DNA of 64,000 nucleotides, taken from positions 47,603 to 111,602 of the forward strand of contig NZ_FNXY01000008.1 of the NCBI RefSeq assembly GCF_900108855.1, read 5' to 3'. Source of the stretch: Dyadobacter koreensis. Its GTDB lineage: Bacteria; Bacteroidota; Bacteroidia; Cytophagales; Spirosomataceae. The stretch's first letter is position 1. Each line of letters opens with the position of its first letter. This document shows positions 26,786-35,665 of this stretch, in pieces. Below the pieces are notes generated by a model. It ran no database searches. It saw nothing but the letters and a program-made list of their open reading frames with translations, and was not told the DNA's origin. The position numbers were made by a program, and so were the translations under genes.

Positions 26786-26937
26786 TCTTCATCTTCCGAA
26801 GTTTGTTCGATCTTATTAAAAGTATCGTCCATCGTTTTTGTTTCCTGATTTAAAACATTGGCAAAACCCAGCATATAGGCAATGGTGATATACCTGAGCC
26901 ATTTTATGGCTTCGAGAATTATTTTATTGATTTTCAT
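26782..26937 (-). CDS. 51-residue small protein of unknown function
   Basis: MKINKIILEAIKWLRYITIA opens a 51-residue ORF with an amphipathic helix, a hydrophobic segment to about residue 29 and an acidic tail (TSEDED). Its stop overlaps the end of the convergent DeoR gene by four bases. Resembles membrane-associated micropeptides of Bacteroidota in form only; no family is recognised. Too short for the usual ORF length cut-off but with clean start, composition and boundaries. Confidence 0.5.
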   Translation of the reverse strand: MKINKIILEAIKWLRYITIAYMLGFANVLNQETKTMDDTFNKIEQTSEDED

Positions 26938-27068
26938 GATTTCTGAATTGAAGTATAAAACTAGCCGAAGACTTACTTTCCGAATAGGAAATAAAGATTA
27001 TCAAAGCGAAAAATCGCTTTGCTTTTCGACAAATAGAATGTTAGAAATCGTGCAGAAGTAATATCTGC

Positions 27069-27458
27069 CTAGGAAATGGAACCAGGGAAATCGTCAGAGG
27101 AATTAGAAGCCTGGCTTAAGCTTCGGAAGTGAAGAATTGTAGTTTGGAGTAATTTTTGAAAAAGACAAGTTTGTCTGTTTAAGATAATTTGAACAGAATT
27201 CTCCAATCTATCTGACAATAGTTTTATTAAAAGATATTGTGAATTAAGTTTCTGATATAAATTGCTTTTTTGAGTTATTACCGAAAATGCAACAACTTTT
27301 CTCCTGCTATTGGAATTTAACTGATCAACCCGTTCAATCTGAACAGGTTTTCCAAATTGGAGATTGTTGTGATAGTACGAAATTCCGGATGACAGAAACA
27401 GAAAAAACAGCCAGCTGAAAATTGGGAGTTGTAGGTTGAAATTTTGTCTCTGTTTCAT
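27069..27458 (-). CDS. Hypothetical small membrane-anchored protein
   Basis: 129 residues without recognised family. A hydrophobic segment (LPIFSWLFFLFLSSGISYY, about residues 11-29) suggests an N-terminal membrane anchor. The rest is polar and rich in Leu, Gln, Asn and Ser, with no clear motif. It starts 7 bases after the SDR gene's stop on the same strand, as in a translationally coupled operon, the main support for it being real. The downstream side has an 8-bp hairpin (27002-27021). Composition is somewhat atypical, so a spurious ORF is possible. Confidence 0.4.
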   Translation of the reverse strand: MKQRQNFNLQLPIFSWLFFLFLSSGISYYHNNLQFGKPVQIERVDQLNSNSRRKVVAFSVITQKSNLYQKLNSQYLLIKLLSDRLENSVQIILNRQTCLFQKLLQTTILHFRSLSQASNSSDDFPGSIS

Positions 27459-27465
27459 GTATTGA

Positions 27466-28245
27466 TCATTTTGCTCCCATCCTTATTGCACCATCTAGTC
27501 GTATTACTTCAGCATTCAGCATCGGATTTTCAACAATTGATTTTGCCAACAAAGCATATTCAGATGGTTTTCCCAAACGTGATGGAAACGGTACTTGTTG
27601 CCCAAGAGAAATTCTGGCCTCCTCGGGTAAATCCATTAGTAGCGGTGTTTCAAATAAGCCCGGCGCAATGGTCATCACCCGAATCCCAGCTTTTGCAAAC
27701 TCACGTGCTATTGGCAAAGTCATACTGACAATACCGCCTTTGCTGGCCGCATAAGCTGCTTGTCCAATTTGTCCATCATAAGCGGCAACAGAAGCGGTAT
27801 TAATAATAACGCCACGTTCACCGTCTGCATTCGGTTCATTTTTCTCCATGGCAAAACCCGCCAAACGAATCACATTAAACGTTCCGATCAGGTTGATACG
27901 AATTGTTTTTTCAAAAGCATCGAGCGCATGGGGACCATAAACGCCATCCACTTTTCCAATGGTTTTCCGGGCAATCGCAATACCTGCGCAATTCACAACA
28001 ATCTGAATCGAACCAAATAACTCAACAGCAGCATTTACAGCCAATTTTACATCGACTTCATCTGATACATCTGTTTTTACAAATTTAAGTTTCCCGGAGA
28101 ATTCCTGTTCAAGTGCTTTTCCGGAAGTTTCGTTGAGGTCAAGGATAACGACATTGGCTCCCTGTGAAAGGAATAGTCGGGCGGTGGCTTCACCGAGCCC
28201 GGAAGCGCCGCCTGTGATGAGTGTTGTGGAGTTTTGTAGTTGCAT
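27466..28245 (-). CDS. SDR-family 3-hydroxyacyl-CoA dehydrogenase (HSD17B10-like)
   Basis: 259 residues of a classical short-chain dehydrogenase: TGGASGLGEA cofactor motif near residue 11, NCAGIA near 87, catalytic Ser in IINTASVAAYDGQIGQ, and YAASKGG supplying Tyr and Lys. The C-terminus (VPFPSRLGKPSEYALLAKSIVENPMLNAEVIRLDGAIRMGAK) is typical of HSD10-type 3-hydroxyacyl-CoA dehydrogenases acting on short or branched acyl-CoAs. It is 26 bases downstream of the DUF6934 cassette on the same strand, so may share its transcript, though functional relation seems unlikely. Confidence 0.92.
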   Translation of the reverse strand: MQLQNSTTLITGGASGLGEATARLFLSQGANVVILDLNETSGKALEQEFSGKLKFVKTDVSDEVDVKLAVNAAVELFGSIQIVVNCAGIAIARKTIGKVDGVYGPHALDAFEKTIRINLIGTFNVIRLAGFAMEKNEPNADGERGVIINTASVAAYDGQIGQAAYAASKGGIVSMTLPIAREFAKAGIRVMTIAPGLFETPLLMDLPEEARISLGQQVPFPSRLGKPSEYALLAKSIVENPMLNAEVIRLDGAIRMGAK

Positions 28246-28271
28246 GAAGTGTGAAGGCTAATTACTGTTAA

Positions 28272-28457
28272 TCACTTGTCACTTCTATGTCGATTCAATA
28301 TATGCTCCGGAATTGGATGTTTTTCTAAAAATGCGCGGGCTTCGCTAACTTTTTTCAAAACAACAGGATGCTGTGAAAGATCGGGTAGTGAATTGTCGAT
28401 AATTACTTCACCATATTTAGGTGTTTTTTTACTACCCTTTGATTTTATTGATCCCAT
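28272..28457 (-). CDS. 61-residue small protein, paralogue of the adjacent 54-residue protein
   Basis: A basic N-terminus (MGSIKSKGSKKTPKYG) precedes a conserved half: VIIDNSLPDLSQHP, then VLKKVSEARAFLEKHPIPEHILNRHRSDK. The same L-x-x-x-A-x-x-x-L-x-K-(H/Y)-P-I-P-x-H pattern ends the neighbouring 54-residue protein, so the two are likely diverged copies. It is third in a tight minus-strand set after DUF6934 and the 54-residue gene (21-base gap). Function unknown; size and pairing suggest a DUF6934 partner such as an antitoxin-like protein, but that is inference. Confidence 0.65.
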   Translation of the reverse strand: MGSIKSKGSKKTPKYGEVIIDNSLPDLSQHPVVLKKVSEARAFLEKHPIPEHILNRHRSDK

Positions 28458-28478
28458 AATATTAAATTATGTCTAAAA

Positions 28479-28643
28479 TTAATTTCTTTTAAAATGAGAA
28501 GGAATAGGATACTTTCTCAATGTTTCTTTTGCTTTTGCAGCTTTTTCCAAGGCGATTTGTGGAACGGGTAAATTGTCTAAAGAAGGATTATATATAATTC
28601 CTCCCTCGCTCTCTTTTGTGATATTTTTTTCTACAACTTTCAT
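28479..28643 (-). CDS. 54-residue small protein between DUF6934 and its paralogue
   Basis: Reads MKVVEKNITKESEGGIIYNP then SLDNLPVPQIALEKAAKAKE and TLRKYPIPSHFKRN. Its last 24 residues match the C-terminus of the 61-residue protein encoded 21 bases downstream. The region before its start (28650-28669) also resembles the region around its own stop (28474-28492), as expected for tandem duplication. Starts 26 bases after the DUF6934 stop. No known family; a helical A/K/E segment with a conserved K-(Y/H)-PIP-x-H end. Confidence 0.65.
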   Translation of the reverse strand: MKVVEKNITKESEGGIIYNPSLDNLPVPQIALEKAAKAKETLRKYPIPSHFKRN

Positions 28644-28669
28644 TTCTATGAAAATTAATTTCTTCTAAA

Positions 28670-29110
28670 TTAAATCTTTTTTTTAATTAAAAAACCTTCA
28701 AAGTTAATATTAGGTTCGAATGGATACCATTCTCGATTTCTAAGTCCCAGTATAATCAAATCTTGATTATCAGAGTTATAGATTTTGTTTATAACAATTT
28801 GGTATAGTCTAGTTCTTGGAGAAGTACTTCCCTCAAAGTAAATTTTCCTATTTCGGTATTGGTTTAAAAACGCTGTTACAGCAGTTATCGCTGTGGCAAA
28901 AATTTCAGCCATATCACCATTGTTAGTTACTGATAAATCACTGTATTCCTGAGAAGTAGGATTGTAATCTAATAAAGCAAGATTATAAACATCATCAGCT
29001 AATAATTGGAATAAAATCACTTTTTCAAAAACACCTCGTTTGCCAACGCTCTGAAATTGAAACCGAGTATGGTCTTTATTTATATCTAGTGCGTATGGTT
29101 TATAATTCAT
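28670..29110 (-). CDS. DUF6934 family protein
   Basis: 146 residues matching DUF6934 as I recall it: MNYKPYALDINKDHTRFQFQSVGKRG, LADDVYNLALLDYNPTSQEYSDLSVTNNGDM, then RKIYFEGSTSPRTRLYQIVINK. The SVTNNGDM and YFEGST-RTRLYQ motifs are hallmarks. The C-terminus is lysine-rich (IKKKI). The function is unknown; such genes are common in Bacteroidota in accessory regions, often beside a very small gene. Here two small related genes follow within 50 bases. AT-richness is higher than in neighbouring housekeeping genes. Confidence 0.82.
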   Translation of the reverse strand: MNYKPYALDINKDHTRFQFQSVGKRGVFEKVILFQLLADDVYNLALLDYNPTSQEYSDLSVTNNGDMAEIFATAITAVTAFLNQYRNRKIYFEGSTSPRTRLYQIVINKIYNSDNQDLIILGLRNREWYPFEPNINFEGFLIKKKI

Positions 29111-29196
29111 TACTTAACAAAGCCATTAGACCTTACTGAACTGTATTTGCTACATCTAGTACGTAACACATCAAAATAAGTTACAAAACCAAAAGA

Positions 29197-29252
29197 AAAA
29201 AGGAGCCCCACAAAGACAAAAAATCTCTGTGAAACTCCTTTTAAACTCTTCC
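29197..29252 (-). terminator. Imperfect hairpin terminator downstream of ileS
   Basis: Two GGAG/CTCC and CACA-AGA/TCT-TGTG blocks pair imperfectly around an A-rich loop. Its position 27 bases past the ileS stop fits. The CTCTGTG words resemble dispersed terminator-like repeats of Bacteroidota. Confidence 0.6.
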
Positions 29253-29278
29253 TAACTCTGTGTTTCCTAAACTATAAA

Positions 29279-32200
29279 TCAGGAAACAACCTCAATTTTT
29301 ACCTTCAACAAAAACTCATCCATTTCAATCTCGCTGGCAGAACCATTGAGGTCGCCTACCAAACTAAGATCCAATGCCTGAACTTCCTGACAAATATATT
29401 CTCTATTCGCAGTTACAGCACTTGCCAGCAATTCATCATTATTTTGAAGCGTGATTTTGATCTTATCTGTTACTTCAAATCCACTGTCTTTACGAAGATT
29501 TTGAACACGGTTTACGAAGTCGCGCGCGATACCTTCCAGACGAAGTTCGTCAGTAACGGTAATATCCAGTGCAACCGTCAAGCCATTTTCACTTGCAACC
29601 AGCCAACCCGGAACGTCTTCTGTGTAAATTTCAACTTCGTCAATTAAAATCGCAGCTACCGGATGAAGATCAGTGATCAAAAACTGACCGTCTTTTTCCA
29701 GTTGTTTGATTTCAGTATTGTCCCAAAGCTTGATTTTCTCCGCAACAGCCTGCATATCTTTTCCAAATTTCTTACCCAAAACCTTGAAATTTGGTTTTGC
29801 TTTTTTATGGAAAAATCCGTCGTTGTCATTGATCGCGTCAACATCCTTCACATTAACTTCCGATAAAATAATCGAAGCCACCTGATGGATCTGTCGACTT
29901 GTTTTTTCTGTCAACGCCGGAATCAAAACTTTCGAAAGCGGCTGACGTACTTTTAGTTTATGTTTTTTACGGATCGAGTGAACCAGCGAACTGATCGACT
30001 GGGCCATTTCCATGGCTTCTTCAAGGTCAAGATCGATTTCATTGTATTCGACTTTCGGCCAGTGCGACAAATGAACAGAATCGTATTTCAAATGAGAATC
30101 CGCTTTGATCAATTCTTCTCTGATTCCATCCGTCAAACTTTTGTATAACCATTCCGCAAAAAACGGAGCGATTGGCGACATCAGTTGAGAAACCGTAACC
30201 AGACAATGCTGCAACGTTTCATAAGCCGCTTTTTTATCTTCTGTCAAGCCAGCATTCTCGCTTGAAGGATTCCAGAAACGGCGGCGGTTCAAACGGATAT
30301 ACCAGTTTGAAAGCTGGTCCGTCACAAAATCCTGAACCAGACGTCCTGCTTTTGTCGGGTTATAATCGTCAAACTGCTCGCCAACTTCTTTGATCAGCGT
30401 ATTTAGTTTTGACAAAATCCAGCGATCCAGTTCCGTTCTGCTTTCCACAGGAACAGACGTAGCTTCATGGAAATTATAACCATCCAGATTCGCATATAAA
30501 GCGAAAAAGTTGTAAGTGTTAAGCAGTGTTCCAAAAAACTTGCGCTGTACTTCCTGGATTCCGTCGATGTTAAATTTAAGGTTATCCCAAGGTTCTGCAT
30601 TGGTAATCATATACCAGCGCGTCGCATCAGGACCATATTTTCCAAGTGTTTCGAATGGATCAACAGCGTTTCCAAGACGTTTGGACATCTTGTTTCCATT
30701 TTTATCCAAAACCAAACCCGTTGAAACAACATTTTTAAACGCTACCGAATCAAACAACATTCCGGCGATCGCGTGCAAAGTAAAGAACCATCCGCGTGTC
30801 TGGTCAACACCTTCCGAGATAAAATCTGCCGGATAACTTTCGTTAAATATTTCGTTATTTTCAAACGGGTAATGCCACTGAGCGTAAGGCATCGCACCTG
30901 AATCAAACCAAACGTCGATCAGATCCGGCTCGCGGAACATGATATTTCCCTGTGATGAAACAAAATAAATATTGTCAACATAAGGACGGTGAAGATCGAA
31001 ATCTCCTTCGCCTAGTTTGGCAAGATATACTGAGTTGCTTTCCGTTTGTTCAGCAGAAAGTTTGCCGGAAGAATTCGCCTTTTCAAGCAATTCTTTCAAC
31101 TCACTGATTGCACCGATACAAACTTCCTCTCCATCCTCACTGCGCCAGATCGGAAGCGGCGTTCCCCAGTAACGGGAGCGGGACAAATTCCAGTCAACGA
31201 GATTTTCCAGCCAGTTTCCAAAACGGCCTGTTCCGGTACTTTCCGGTTTCCAGTTGATTGTTTTATTCAATTCAACCAGTTTATCCTTCATCGCCGTCGT
31301 TTTGATAAACCAGCTATCCAGTGGATAATATAAAACCGGTTTGTCCGTACGCCAGCAATGCGGATACGTATGTTCGTATTTTTCAACCTTGAACGCCTTT
31401 CCTTCTTCTTTCAGTTTTATCGCGATCAAAACGTCTGTTGCACGGAATTCCGGATCAGCCTGTTCTTCTGCCGAGTAATATTCTGGCTTCACAAAACGGC
31501 CTGCATAATCCGTAATTTCTTTAACAAATCGTCCGCGACGATCAACGATCGGCACCTCTTTTCCGGTTTCGTCTTTCACCATAATGGCGGGAATTCCGTT
31601 CGCTTGAGAAACCCGGAAGTCATCCGCGCCAAAAGTCGGGGAAGTATGCACAACGCCTGTACCATCTTCTGTGGTTACGAAATCACCGATAATCACACGG
31701 AAAGCAGGTTTGTCTGGCTGAACGTATGGCATCAATTGCTCATATTCAACACCCTCCAGATCTTTTCCTTTGAATTCTTTCAGGACAGTCCACGGAAGCA
31801 ATTTTTTATCGCTCGCAGCATAACCTTCGAAATCTCCGTCTTTTCCTTTTTCAGTGAAATATTTTCCAATCAAATCCTTCGCCAAAACCACTTCAACAGG
31901 CTCGTAGGTATAAGGATTGAAAGTTTTTACCAATACATAATTGATGTTGGCACCGACAGTCAAAGCTGAGTTTGCTGGCAAAGTCCAGGGCGTTGTCGTC
32001 CATGCCAAAATGCGCAGATCAACCAAGCCGTTAACGTCAGCAAAAACCGGATAACTTTCTACCGATTTTACCTTGAACATCGCCACAATCGTTGTATCCT
32101 TCACATCTTTATATGTGCCGGGCATGTTCAACTCGTGCGACGAAAGTCCTGTTCCCGCTGCCGGAGAATAAGGCTGTATTGTGTAACCTTTATAAAGTAA

Positions 32201-32710
32201 ACCTTTGTCGTAAAGCTTTTTAAGCAAACTCCAAAGACTTTCAATATATTCGTTTTCGTAGGTTACGTACGGGTTTTCAAGATCCACCCAATAACCCATT
32301 TTTTCGGTAAGATCATTCCATTGGTCAGTGAATTTCATGACCGTCTGGCGACATCTTTCGTTATATTCTTCTACTGAAATTGTCTTTCCAATATCATCTT
32401 TGGTAATCCCAAGTTCTTTTTCAACCTGCAATTCTACCGGAAGTCCGTGCGTATCCCAACCTCCTTTACGCTTCACCTGAAAGCCCTGAAGAGTTTTATA
32501 ACGACAGAAAATATCCTTGATTGAACGTGCCATTACGTGGTGAATGCCCGGCGTTCCGTTTGCCGAAGGCGGACCTTCATAAAAAGTAAAGGAAGGCGAA
32601 CCTTCGCGCGTATCAATGGACGCTTCAAATATCTTATTGTCTTTCCAAAATTTCAGTATATCATCACCAATCTGTGGATAACTGAGGTTTTTATACTCTT
32701 TGTAGTTCAT
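29279..32710 (-). CDS. ileS: Isoleucyl-tRNA synthetase, type 2, with GIHH in place of the HIGH motif
   Basis: 1143 residues, the length of eukaryote-like type-2 IleRS. The class I signature near residue 55 reads G-I-H-H (TPGIHHVMA) where HXGH is expected; the codons are at 32537-32548. The second signature is KMSKR (NGNKMSKRLGN). The editing domain (TTPWTLPANSALTVG) is present, as are WFDSGAMPYAQWHYP and SEGVDQTRGWFFTLH of the catalytic core and the anticodon-binding C-terminus. The swapped motif is known from some type-2 IleRS and is associated with very high mupirocin resistance. No tRNA-sensing leader was found upstream. Confidence 0.97.
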   Translation of the reverse strand: MNYKEYKNLSYPQIGDDILKFWKDNKIFEASIDTREGSPSFTFYEGPPSANGTPGIHHVMARSIKDIFCRYKTLQGFQVKRKGGWDTHGLPVELQVEKELGITKDDIGKTISVEEYNERCRQTVMKFTDQWNDLTEKMGYWVDLENPYVTYENEYIESLWSLLKKLYDKGLLYKGYTIQPYSPAAGTGLSSHELNMPGTYKDVKDTTIVAMFKVKSVESYPVFADVNGLVDLRILAWTTTPWTLPANSALTVGANINYVLVKTFNPYTYEPVEVVLAKDLIGKYFTEKGKDGDFEGYAASDKKLLPWTVLKEFKGKDLEGVEYEQLMPYVQPDKPAFRVIIGDFVTTEDGTGVVHTSPTFGADDFRVSQANGIPAIMVKDETGKEVPIVDRRGRFVKEITDYAGRFVKPEYYSAEEQADPEFRATDVLIAIKLKEEGKAFKVEKYEHTYPHCWRTDKPVLYYPLDSWFIKTTAMKDKLVELNKTINWKPESTGTGRFGNWLENLVDWNLSRSRYWGTPLPIWRSEDGEEVCIGAISELKELLEKANSSGKLSAEQTESNSVYLAKLGEGDFDLHRPYVDNIYFVSSQGNIMFREPDLIDVWFDSGAMPYAQWHYPFENNEIFNESYPADFISEGVDQTRGWFFTLHAIAGMLFDSVAFKNVVSTGLVLDKNGNKMSKRLGNAVDPFETLGKYGPDATRWYMITNAEPWDNLKFNIDGIQEVQRKFFGTLLNTYNFFALYANLDGYNFHEATSVPVESRTELDRWILSKLNTLIKEVGEQFDDYNPTKAGRLVQDFVTDQLSNWYIRLNRRRFWNPSSENAGLTEDKKAAYETLQHCLVTVSQLMSPIAPFFAEWLYKSLTDGIREELIKADSHLKYDSVHLSHWPKVEYNEIDLDLEEAMEMAQSISSLVHSIRKKHKLKVRQPLSKVLIPALTEKTSRQIHQVASIILSEVNVKDVDAINDNDGFFHKKAKPNFKVLGKKFGKDMQAVAEKIKLWDNTEIKQLEKDGQFLITDLHPVAAILIDEVEIYTEDVPGWLVASENGLTVALDITVTDELRLEGIARDFVNRVQNLRKDSGFEVTDKIKITLQNNDELLASAVTANREYICQEVQALDLSLVGDLNGSASEIEMDEFLLKVKIEVVS

Positions 32711-32947
32711 ATTGGCAGTTAGCTATCAGCATGGTCCGTCACACGGTTGTCGCTTTTAAGCTTTGTTATTTGGCTTTTCCTAAATTTCAGACCGCAAATT
32801 TACGGATTTTTTGGGTGAAAGGGAAGGAGGTTTGCTAATGATTAATCGCTGATTTGATACATTATGGAATGTTTAACAGGAATTGTGGATAATTGTATCG
32901 TTCGAAGCAATCATGACAAGGCATGAAACTGAACAAGCGAATATTCA

Positions 32948-33763
32948 TTATTTCTGATAAACCCGCACATAATCAATCTCATACCGCGCTGGAAATTCAG
33001 TTTTAGACGGATCTTCTCCATTATCACCACCAATCGCCATACCTACTAAAATATAATGTGGCTGCCGGAAAGGGTTTTTGTGCGGTTCTTTTGCATTGTA
33101 TGTTTTTTCAAGGTCAATGGAATTCATCAAAAAATCATCAACATAAAGTTTGATACTTTTTTCATCCCAATCCATTCGCCAGACATGAAATTTGTTAGAC
33201 CATTCCGGATCGTTGAATTCTGAAATCGGCTTTTTTATAGTGCTCCAGATACCTTTCCATTTTTCCATAGAACCCCATACCGCATTAGCCAGGATGGTTC
33301 CGCGATAATATTCCATGATATCAATTTCTCCGTTTTCCGGCCATTCGCCTTCATTTCCTAATGTCCAGAAGGCTGGCCACATACCAGCACGGGTGTCTAT
33401 TTTAGCCTTCATTTCAAAACGACCATATTTAAAACTTTGCATTCCCTGTGTTATAAGGCTCGCCGAAGTATAATGTGCAGAACTTCTTTCCTCTTTCCAG
33501 TTTTTATTTCCGGCAACAAAATTTGGATTTTTTACCTCTTCCCGGCGCGCTTCGATAATGAGCATTCCGTCTATACAAAAAGCATTTTCGGCCTGATACC
33601 ATTGCTCCTCGTGATTTCTGACGAATCCTTTTTCCGCCTTCCAGGTGTTGGGGTCAGGTTTTCCGTCTACACTAAATTCATCAGACCAAACGAGTTTCCA
33701 CTGGGCCTTGGCGGACAAATTAAAGAGTATTAATAAAATAATAAATGGGTAACTGATTTTCAT
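32948..33763 (-). CDS. Secreted glycoside hydrolase family 16 beta-glucanase
   Basis: 271 residues with a signal peptide (MKISYPFIILLILFNLSAKAQ). The catalytic motif of GH16 is E-I-D-I-M-E (NGEIDIMEYY, about residues 146-151), with both Glu residues and the Asp between. Upstream motifs WSDEF, YTSASLITQG and GRFEMKAK(I) and downstream DWDEKSIKLYVDD are typical of laminarinase-like (beta-1,3-glucan) members. No carbohydrate-binding or sorting domain, so likely periplasmic or secreted. Stands alone in a polysaccharide-degrading role. Confidence 0.93.
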   Translation of the reverse strand: MKISYPFIILLILFNLSAKAQWKLVWSDEFSVDGKPDPNTWKAEKGFVRNHEEQWYQAENAFCIDGMLIIEARREEVKNPNFVAGNKNWKEERSSAHYTSASLITQGMQSFKYGRFEMKAKIDTRAGMWPAFWTLGNEGEWPENGEIDIMEYYRGTILANAVWGSMEKWKGIWSTIKKPISEFNDPEWSNKFHVWRMDWDEKSIKLYVDDFLMNSIDLEKTYNAKEPHKNPFRQPHYILVGMAIGGDNGEDPSKTEFPARYEIDYVRVYQK

Positions 33764-33976
33764 TTTGTAGCGTTAAAAAATTAGGAGTTTGATTTTATCG
33801 GCTATGATAACAGATTATTCCTGATCGAACAACCAAGCCTGAAAGATTTAAATCAGTTATATTTCATTGTCAAAAGAACCGATTGATTTTTTAATTTCTG
33901 AACAGAATTTTGGAAAGAAAATTTATTAATAATCTAAAAATCTTGGTTTCACATTTCGGAATTGAGTAAAAATGAG

Positions 33977-34984
33977 ATGAATAAAATCGCAAGTATAGCA
34001 AAGAAAGCAGGTTTGGATGGCTTTCTATTATTGCTTATAAGTATGATTGGCTTGGCCTATATATGGCCATATCCAGGAATGAAATCAAGTCCGGTGCCTT
34101 TGGGGGATATTGCGACTTATGGTGTTTCGGTTGTTTTTTTCTTTTACGGATTAAGACTTAGTCCGGAAAAATTACGTGCGGGATTATCCAACTGGCGCCT
34201 GCATGCTATGATCCATCTTTCTACTTTTGTTTTGTTTCCGTTAATAGCCCTGGCCTGTCGCCCGCTTTTTGTTGGAGAAGAAAATGAAATGCTCTGGTTA
34301 TCCATTTTTTTTCTTACAACACTTCCTTCAACGGTTTCATCCGCAGTAGTTATGGTTTCTATTGCAAATGGAAATATTCCAGCAGCTATTTTTAATGCCA
34401 GCATATCGAGTTTGATGGGCGTTTTTATCACACCGCTATGGATGGGATTGGTGCTTGACACGGCTTCAGGGCACTTTGATTTGATGGGAGTAGTCGGAAA
34501 ATTGTCTTTGCAAGTAGTATTACCAGTGGCTCTGGGATTATTTTTGAATAAGAAATGGGGGTATTTTGCTGAAAAAAATAGAACAAAAATCCGGTATTTC
34601 GACCAATCTACCATTTTATTGATCGTTTACACCTCATTTTGTGAATCTTTTGGTGAGCATTTATTTAGTGGATTTGAGATTAAAGATATTGTACTTTTAG
34701 GAATAGGAATGATTTCTTTGTTTTTTCTGATCTACATGGTGCTGACTTTTTTTAGTCGGTTGTTGAATTTTAATAGAGAAGATGAAATAACAGCAGTATT
34801 TTGTGGTTCGAAAAAATCTCTGATTCAGGGAGCTGTCATGTCAAAAGTTTTATTTTCCGGCGCAGCTTATGCAGGTGTCATGTTATTACCTATTATGCTT
34901 TATCATGCGTTACAACTAATTGCAGCCAGCGTCCTGGCGCAACGAATGGCCAGAGAAAGTTTGAAAATTACAGATTCTGAGTAG
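33977..34984 (+). CDS. Bile acid:sodium symporter family transporter (YfeH/Rch1-like)
   Basis: 335 residues from the ATG at 33977; a TTG at 33962 would add five residues but is less likely. About ten hydrophobic helices. The family pattern KAGLDGFLLLLISMIGLAYIWPYPG, TYGVSVVFFFYGLRLSPEKLRAGLSNWRLH is strongly that of YfeH/Rch1-type members, and TTLPSTVSSAVVMVS plus FCGSKKSLIQGAVMSK are the conserved sodium-site helices. Substrate unknown; relatives influence calcium or organic anions. Followed 44 bases later by DUF4230. Confidence 0.92.
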   Translation: MNKIASIAKKAGLDGFLLLLISMIGLAYIWPYPGMKSSPVPLGDIATYGVSVVFFFYGLRLSPEKLRAGLSNWRLHAMIHLSTFVLFPLIALACRPLFVGEENEMLWLSIFFLTTLPSTVSSAVVMVSIANGNIPAAIFNASISSLMGVFITPLWMGLVLDTASGHFDLMGVVGKLSLQVVLPVALGLFLNKKWGYFAEKNRTKIRYFDQSTILLIVYTSFCESFGEHLFSGFEIKDIVLLGIGMISLFFLIYMVLTFFSRLLNFNREDEITAVFCGSKKSLIQGAVMSKVLFSGAAYAGVMLLPIMLYHALQLIAASVLAQRMARESLKITDSE

Positions 34985-35028
34985 TTATCGCGGTTTGATA
35001 AAGAGAGTTTTTCATTAAAAAGACATTT

Positions 35029-35652
35029 ATGCGTTTAATTCCATTCCTAATCCGATTTATTTTATTCGTACTTATTCTGGTCGGATTAAAGTCAATGTGG
35101 GATAATTTCAGTACGGGAGACTGGATTCCGGGCTGGATTTCAGGAAAAGATAAGACGGAGACGGTTCACACTTTGGTGCTGGAAGAGATGACATCAATGG
35201 GTAAACTGGAACTGGTAAAATATAATTTTAAAGATGTGGTGGAACAGGAAGTTGTCAAAACCTGGCTTCCAAATGCAAAAGCAGTAATAATCGTCCAGGG
35301 CGAAGCAATTGGTTGTGTGGATTTGACAAAAATTGAGATTGCTGATATAACCTCTGAAGAAGAAATTTTAGTAGTGAACATGCCTGAACCGGAATTATGT
35401 GTTTTCAAAATTGACCACGAACATTCAAAGGTTTATAATACGGAATATGCTTTTATGGAAGAGGGTAAACTTGTGAATGAGGCATTTTTACAAGCCGAAA
35501 AGCAAATTCAGAAGTCGGCCCTGGATATGGGGATTTTAGAACAGACTAAGGAAAATGCAACGAAAATATTAACACCCATGCTTGAAAAAGCGTCGGGTAA
35601 AAAGGTTATCTTAAAATTTCCGATGAGTACGAAAATAGATAAATTACGCTAA
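35029..35652 (+). CDS. DUF4230 membrane-anchored protein
   Basis: 207 residues. An N-terminal hydrophobic helix (about residues 5-21) is followed by a soluble DUF4230 domain: LVLEEMTSMGKLELVKYNFKD, AKAVIIVQGEAIGCVDLTKI, VVNMPEPELCVFKIDHE, and a C-terminal helix (FLQAEKQIQKSALDMGILEQTKENATKILTPMLEKASGKKV). DUF4230 proteins are of unknown function; the fold resembles a membrane-anchored scaffold. It is followed 13 bases later by the glutamine-synthetase-like gene and may share its transcript. Confidence 0.87.
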   Translation: MRLIPFLIRFILFVLILVGLKSMWDNFSTGDWIPGWISGKDKTETVHTLVLEEMTSMGKLELVKYNFKDVVEQEVVKTWLPNAKAVIIVQGEAIGCVDLTKIEIADITSEEEILVVNMPEPELCVFKIDHEHSKVYNTEYAFMEEGKLVNEAFLQAEKQIQKSALDMGILEQTKENATKILTPMLEKASGKKVILKFPMSTKIDKLR

Positions 35653-35665
35653 CAACCACTTTCTT

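Noticed and set aside
31358..31969. 203-residue plus-strand ORF
   Set aside because: Antisense to ileS; no recognisable protein features.
32711..32947. T-box or other leader before ileS
   Set aside because: No specifier-loop or antiterminator structure could be made out, and T-boxes are not expected in Bacteroidota.
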